Under the pieces are notes generated by a model. That model saw only the letters and a program-made list of their open reading frames with translations. It did no database searches and had not been told where the DNA came from. From contig NC_088302.1 of the NCBI RefSeq assembly GCF_032854445.1, positions 32,769,979 through 32,833,978 on the forward strand: a DNA stretch of 64,000 bases, given 5' to 3'. Shown here piece by piece: positions 58,835-64,000 of this stretch (position 1 is its first letter; the number at the start of each line of letters is the position of its first letter). A program made the position numbers and the translations under genes. The stretch comes from Liolophura sinensis. Lineage: Eukaryota > Mollusca > Polyplacophora > Chitonida > Chitonidae.

Positions 58835-58994
58835 GGTTATTGTAATGTAGACTGTAGGCTGTAGGATGTGTTAGTTGGTCTATAGAACGTGACCTATTTA
58901 CTAACCAGACATGGAATATAGGGTATTTGGTGGTGTAAAAACTGAAGAATAGGCTTCAGCGATGTAAACACCAGACTAAGGAATAGGTTATAGT
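58835..58994 (+). repeat. Decayed units of the 34-37 bp minisatellite
   Basis: TAATGTAGACTGTAGGCTGT and GAATAGGTTATAGTGTTG match units found at 61020-61440. They are the left flank of the array into which the next element inserted. Confidence 0.55.
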
Positions 58995-59003
58995 GTTGAA
59001 ATA

Positions 59004-60151
59004 GGTGGATGGACAAAAGCCCCAGCTGACAAAAACCCCGCAAGACAAAAACTCCAGCAGACAAAAGTCCCTTGATCAGTATTAAGAGTGTATGGTGAAT
59101 GGCATATGTTGATAGCTTGTTTGAGGAAACTTAAACATTCCACATGAAGTGAAGTGTCTGATTTGAGATTTTAAAACGTGTTTGCAATTATGAAACCCCT
59201 TCTTATTCATTCAGACTCTGTGTAATTTAACAGATGAAATGAAATTTTTGCTGAGCACGGTATCAGAAAGACCTATTTTCTCTCAAATGTATACCGACTT
59301 GCTTGACCTCCATTCCAGGCCTCTCAGAAAACTAAAATAGTTTACAAATATGGTAAACTATTGTTGTTCTACAGACTTTCATTCCTGTTCTAAGGACACA
59401 AATCTCATTTATATAGATATGCCAGCTGTTTCAATCCCAGAGATATATTTTACATTATATAGCCTAACAGGAAAATGATTTATCCCAGATACTTGTAGCA
59501 GGGATTGTTTTAACCTCAGAAAACAAAGAAAAACAACACAAAAAATATGCCTTTCTTGCTTTTCCACGGTGATGAATGGCACAATATATAAATGTATAAT
59601 ATATTAATATAATTAATATATAATGGTTCTTATTTAACGTTGATATCACTAATTTCATTTTTTTATTTTGCTTTTACTGCTAAATATCAGCCTAACGAGG
59701 TAATTTTAGTGCTATATTAATGTCCACGGGTATACATAAAACCAGGAAATAAAAAAACAAAAACGATTGAATATAGTGGTAGATGTTTAAAAGAATCAGT
59801 TACTTGACGGCAAGTATTCTATAATAATACTAGTTGGACAGTTGTCTGTTTTTACCATATTGTTTTGAAAAGGTATGTGTACAGTGTTTTTGAGAGGAAT
59901 GCTATTGAGCCCTATTGCCCGACAAAGGATTCGTTTTGAAAACAAGTTTTAGATGGCAAACAGATTCACACTATATAAATTCCTGTCAACAACTATTTAC
60001 CACCATGTTTCTTAAACTGTCAGATATGTTTTGTTGGTTAATTATTAAAACTTTAGGGCTTTTGTCCACCAGGATTTTTGTCCTTGGGACTATTGTCTGC
60101 AGGGATTTTGTGTGAAGGGTTTTTGTCTGCTTGGGCTTTTGTCCTGGATTC
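59004..60151. mobile_element. ~1.15-kb non-autonomous DNA transposon with repetitive ends
   Basis: A perfect 12-bp inverted repeat, GGACAAAAGCCC at 59011-59022 and GGGCTTTTGTCC at 60133-60144, lies near each end. Inside each end the motif repeats every ~16-19 bp: four GACAAAA(A/G)YCC copies on the left (59011-59072) and about six inverted copies on the right (60056-60144). A 9-bp direct repeat with one mismatch (GTTGAAATA 58995-59003, GTTGCAATA 60152-60160) fits a target-site duplication. Removing the element rejoins the minisatellite word TAGTGTTG.AATAAGCAGAC. The interior is AT-rich with no transposase, so it is non-autonomous. Superfamily unknown; an 8-9 bp duplication would be compatible with several groups. 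Confidence 0.75.
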
Positions 60152-60162
60152 GTTGCAATAAG

Positions 60163-61000
60163 CAGACAATAGAATAGGCTGTGATGTTGTAGTAGGGAGA
60201 GTGCATAATAGGCTGTGGTGTTGTAATAGGGAGTGTATAATAGGCTGAGGGCCTCCGTGGCTGAGGGGTTTAGCGTGCCAGCAAGGCGCAATGACCCCGG
60301 AGCCTCTCACCAATATGGTCACTGTGAGTTCAAGTATATAATAGACTGTGATTCTGTTGTAGGGAGAGTGTATAATAGGCTGTGATGCTGTAGTAGGGAG
60401 AGTGTATATTAGGCTGTGATTCTGTAGTATGGAGAGTGTATGATAGGCTGTGATGCTGTAGTAGGGAGAGAGTATAATAGGTTGTGATGCTGTAGTAGGG
60501 AGAGTGTATAATGGGCTGTGATGCTGTAGTAGGGAGAGTGTATAATGGGCTGTGATGCTGTAGTAGGGAGAGTGTATAATGGGCTGTGATGCTGTAGTAG
60601 GGAGAGTGTATAATGGGCTGTGATGCTGTAGTAGGGAGAGTGTATAATAGACTGTGATTCTGTTGTAGGGAGAGTGTATAATAGACTGTGATTCTATTGT
60701 AGGGAGAGTGTATAATAGACTGTGATGCTGTAGTAGAGAGAGTGTATGATAGGCTGTGATGCTGTAGTAGGGAGAGTGTATAATAGGCTGTGATGCTGTA
60801 GTAGGGAGAGTGTATAATAGTCTGTGATACTGTAGTAGGGAGAGTGTATAATAGGCTGTGATGCTGTAGTAGGGAGAGTGTATAATGGGCTGTGATGCTG
60901 TAGTAGGGAGAGTGTATAATGGGCTGTGATGCTGTAGTAGGGAGAGTGTATAATGGGCTGTGATGCTGTAGTAGGGAGAGTGTATAATAGACTGTATTGT
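60163..61000 (+). repeat. 34-bp minisatellite, about 20 or more copies
   Basis: Unit: AATAGGCTGTGATGCTGTAG plus TAGGGAGAGTGTAT, 34 bp. Variants alternate ATAGGCTG, ATGGGCTG and ATAGACTG in blocks, and the block near 60505-60640 recurs near 60880-60985, suggesting higher-order duplication. It is interrupted at 60249-60335 by a SINE head. Confidence 0.96.
60249..60335 (+). mobile_element. SINE-1 head fragment inside the 34-bp array
   Basis: GGCCTCCGTGGCTGAGGGGT, GCGTGCCAGCAAGGCGCAAT and GGAGCCTCTCACCAATATGG, ending at the B box GAGTTCAAGT, after which the array resumes at once. Only the tRNA-like head is present. The array unit on each side is TATAATAG, so the fragment arrived by partial retroposition or by later deletion. 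Confidence 0.8.
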
Positions 61001-61445
61001 TGTAATAAGCAGACTGGATACTTGATTATTGTGTAGCAGATCTGATCTATTGAATAGGTTATAGTGTTGTAATAAGCAATCAGTGGAATAGGCTGTAGTA
61101 GGCTTAATAGGCTGTAGTTTTGTAATAAGCAGACTGTGGAGACAGGCTACAGTGTTGTAATTAGCAGACTGTAGAATTGATTATAGCGTTGTAATCTGCA
61201 GACTCAGGAGTAGGTTATAATGTTGTAATAAGCAGACTGTGAAACAGGCTATTGTACTTGTAGTGTTGCAGTGTTATAAAGCAGACTGGAATAGGCTAGT
61301 ATGCAGTAATAAGAAAACTGAAATAGTATTGTAATTAACAGACTGGAATAGACTATGAAGATGTTTTAACGTGTACACTGTGGAGTAGGCTATAGTGATG
61401 AGATAAGCAGCCGATATAAGCTATAAGCTATGGTTATAGGTGAAA
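61001..61445 (+). repeat. Decayed 34-37 bp minisatellite units
   Basis: GTTGTAATAAGCAGACTGTG alternates with GAATAGGCTATAGTGTTG in imperfect units of about 35-50 bp. These are probably older relatives of the 34-bp array. Confidence 0.7.
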
Positions 61446-61930
61446 AACAGTCTATTGAAAAAGCTGGTATGAGATAGTATACATGTAATGCCAATGTGTA
61501 TAGCTGACTGGAGCCTGGGGGCCATGCTGGTATATCGTTGGCTAGAGTTCAACAAAAGGCATTTGCTTTATTTCACCTGATGGAGATTGAGCTAGTGTTA
61601 ACACTGACAGGTGTAATATAGTCCTTGGTCACCCTGTTCTGACAGCAACTTGTAGGTCAACTGGATGAACAGAGAGTGGGGGGTAGGATAAGCCAGAGCA
61701 CATGTACATGTATATATTACACATGTATATGTAGACTAAAAGTACTGCCCCAGGGTTCTGATGGATGCAGCCATACTACATAACAGTAAGGATACAATCC
61801 ATTCCGACCCAATTTATGCTTGCCCAGCAGCCTACCAGTGAGAGTTCAAGTCTATGCAAATACATGTGTGTATATTGCCCGGAGAGATGTGCAGCTGTTG
61901 TCTGCGACCTTCCAGCAGGTTATTCCCCGC
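61446..61930. other. Unique DNA, no gene seen
   Basis: ATGCAAAT at 61854-61861 is a perfect POU octamer word. A single site proves nothing. No gene. Confidence 0.45.
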
Positions 61931-61934
61931 AGGC

Positions 61935-62105
61935 CAGGCTGGACTGACCCCTTATACTTACCCAGCTGAGACTGCTGGCTGAGTTAATGCTAGCCCAGCC
62001 TAAAGGCCTCCTAATTAGACAGTCTTCCCAGGCCGCTGTACACATCAGTGATGATTTAATGGTTGTTGATCACACAGGTGAAATGTGAATAGCAATTAAT
62101 CACTC
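61935..62105. promoter_or_regulatory. Candidate conserved non-coding element
   Basis: Repeat-free. GGCCTCCTAATTAGACAG (~62007) and AGCAATTAATCACTCC (~62090) both carry homeodomain cores, with GTTGTTGATCACAC between. Candidate enhancer by texture and motif density. Confidence 0.3.
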
Positions 62106-62470
62106 CTTTTAATAATCTTCAGGTGCCCCATGTGGAAAAAAAAAAAAAGATGAATTCATTCACAATTAATTTACATATCAGGTGTGCAGAAGATTGGATA
62201 TTTAATGCTGAACAAAATTATTTCCCCGTTTTATATTCTTTCCATATATGCTCCATATATGCAAAGAAAAAATAAAGATGAATTTGTTCACACTTAATTT
62301 ACATATCACATTTATATAAAAATGAATATTTAATACTGAACAAAATAGTTTTCCTGTTTAACAATCTTCAGCTGCTACATGAGAAGAAAAAAAAGATGTT
62401 TTCGTTCACAAAGAATGTACATACCAGATGCATGTAAGAGAAGGTATTTAATACTCAACAATATTATATC
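62102..62470 (+). repeat. ~125-bp tandem repeat, 3 degenerate copies
   Basis: Copies start near 62102, 62226 and 62351. Shared words in order: TTTTAATAATCTTCAG, an A run, GATGAATT, TTCACAATTAATTTACATAT, ATATTTAATGCTGAACAAAA. An old tandem triplication. Confidence 0.8.
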
Positions 62471-62930
62471 TATGTCATCGATATTTAGGTGGCGGTGGGA
62501 GGGGGGGGGAGTAAATGGAGTGAGAATTAGAGTTTCATAAATATAGCCTCAAGTACTTTCATGTGTATCTGTTCTCACTTGGTATAATCAGACTGTGTTT
62601 GCTGAAGATAACAACAGAGGTAAGTAATTAAGCCTGTGTGAATTTGAGTTCCATTCATCTTCAGAGTGAACTATTTATGTTTTATTCCTGGATAATGTAC
62701 ATAACATTTTTTTTTGTCCAACATATTTTTTAAGTGCATCATGTACATGTTAGATGCATGTATGTAACAAACAGAGCATAGCCACTCACATGCACACAGA
62801 TAAACATAGAGGCCTAAACAGTTCAAGTGTAACATATATTATAGTTTAGAGTCAAAATATTTTTACAGGAAACAAGACCTATGGTCATAGGTGGCATTAG
62901 TGTGGAATATTATATACCAATTTTTTGTAT
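62471..62930. other. Unique AT-rich DNA
   Basis: A short G-rich run lies at about 62495-62510. Nothing else recognised. Confidence 0.5.
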
Positions 62931-62934
62931 GACT

Positions 62935-63380
62935 TCAGATCGGTTCAGATCGGCTGCCAACGTTTTGGGGGCTTCAGGAGAAATTAGCAGTCAAGGATGA
63001 TCTGGAATGTAATTCTGTGTATTCTGGGGTGTAAAATTTCGCTGTTTTCGCTGCCAGCCTTCCATTTTTCATGTACAGGTACATGCTTGGTATCAAAATG
63101 AAGCAAATTGTCTAGACTTTGGTCAGGTGTGAGTTTTAATGATGAAAGTTTGAAATTCTGGGTGAGAGGATTCAAGGAGACCGGTGGGGATGAGGCTGCG
63201 AGTGACGTCCCCTTGGTGTTGCCAGGCACCTCTCTCAGCTTCTGGCATATTAGAAAGGTCCAGATTTTGACAGTGAACCTATGTCAGGGCTTTTATGGCT
63301 TCTTTCTCACAGGCTGGGCCAGGTCTGTGCCAAAGCTTATTTGCCATGGAATGAATGGGACTGAGTTACAGCACTAAACA
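62935..63380. promoter_or_regulatory. Repeat-free island with overlapping frames
   Basis: Balanced, repeat-free sequence. A minus frame (62984-63229) and a plus frame (63108-63377) of 81-89 codons overlap; neither shows a recognised domain or a convincing splice pattern. AGTGACGTC near 63202 is a CRE-like half. Candidate conserved non-coding DNA or a missed exon. Confidence 0.25.
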
Positions 63381-63511
63381 TTAACATTGTCGCTTATGGA
63401 AAATTAATGGGGGTATGAGGCCTATCTCTGGTGTAGTCTTACACGAAGTACACCGGAAAGCACTTGCAGTTTTGAAGTCATAAAAACATTTACACTACAT
63501 TGGGGAAAGTT

Positions 63512-63650
63512 TGCCATGCAGAGAAACTTGTCAAAGACTCTAGGTGGTTTACACTGGGCACTTCAGTTTCCTCCTCTTCTAATATGTTGGTCGTAACTGT
63601 ATATTAAAGTGCAAAATTCTCAAGCGAAAAAAATAAAAAATATAAATTGT
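63512..63650 (+). repeat. TTGCCAAAGGTC-family retroposon copy
   Basis: CTTGTCAAAGACTCTAGGTG, TTTACACTGGGCACTTCAGT, TTTCCTCC, TTGGTCGTAACTGTATATTA, AAAATTCTCAAGCG and an A-rich AAATAAAAAATA tail. Block order as in the copies at 37.9 and 43.5 kb. Confidence 0.6.
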
Positions 63651-64000
63651 GATTGCTGGGATGTGATTTTTACTTTTGAAGTGTGTACAGTTTTAAAGTT
63701 GTCATTATATGCAGATTGTAAATGTGGATGAGTATATAAAGGATACTGATCCTTATTGTCAGATACGGCACACAGTCACAATGCCTCCAAGCACGACTGA
63801 GTGTAGATAAACTATGTATAGACTGCACTTCTGCTGTGTCATATGTCTAGGTGCAGTCCAAGTCCTGATAATAATACTCATAATAATACTACCTTGGACG
63901 TACTCTGACATTTGATTTCCATGGCTGGAATTTGCAGGCGCATTTTAAGGCCACGCTGTCAACACTCAGAGCGCAATTATAACAGTCGCAGGACGGAATC
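63651..64000. other. Unique DNA to window end
   Basis: No gene seen. The last ~90 bases (AAGGCCACGCTGTC, GCGCAATTATAAC) are GC-richer and may begin another conserved island cut by the window edge. Confidence 0.4.

Noticed and set aside
60163-61000. Possible CRISPR or phage-type array
   Set aside because: The 34-bp units are contiguous with no spacers between them.

Overview
This window looks like non-coding DNA from a metazoan nuclear genome, most probably a marine mollusc (gastropod or bivalve). That is an inference. It rests on AT-rich composition, several families of tRNA-headed SINEs ending in AATAAATAAATAA tails, many short terminal-inverted-repeat elements, and a marked excess of the palindrome TACATGTA (at least 25 hits in 64 kb). 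I recall all of these as typical of molluscan assemblies. Nothing supports a bacterial, viral or organellar origin.

I could not establish a single protein-coding exon. No open frame exceeds about 130 codons. None carries a domain I recognise, and several of the longer ones are translations of repeats. The window is therefore intergenic DNA or part of a very long intron. No tRNA, rRNA, snRNA or known microRNA gene was recognised; the tRNA-like sequences are SINE heads.

Layout. 0-7 kb: unique DNA with MITE-like elements A1 (472-691) and B1 (2676-2896), ending in SINE-2 (6656-6985, minus) and MITE C1 (7069-7296). 8-14 kb: a duplicated palindromic element, five SINE-1 copies or fragments, and two copies of a ~340-bp repeat. 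14-26 kb: mostly unique, with A2, B2, a minisatellite at 22.1-22.6 kb and candidate regulatory islands near 18.3, 20.7 and 24.1 kb. 26-38 kb: an (AT)n run, SINE-1 copies including the youngest-looking one (32271-32540), a 23-base poly-G run and several repeat-free islands. 38-50 kb: recent tandem duplications, MITE C2 and A3, SINE-1 copies, an intact SINE-2 and a SINE-1 nested in MITE B3. 51.9-52.5 kb: an inverted-repeat element whose interior has expanded into a 32-bp array. 56.9-61.4 kb: a minisatellite cluster with a 30-bp array and a 34-bp array, invaded by a ~1.15-kb element with GACAAAAGCCC-type subterminal repeats and by a SINE head fragment. 61.4-64 kb: unique DNA with a three-copy ~125-bp repeat.

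There is no gene network to describe. Two things stand out. The first is a readable insertion history: target-site duplications and nesting give a relative order of events. The second is a set of repeat-free, compositionally balanced islands with homeodomain-, Pbx/Meis-, Sox- and Fox-like motifs, which could be cis-regulatory modules of a neighbouring or host developmental gene. The second point is a hypothesis that needs comparative alignment.
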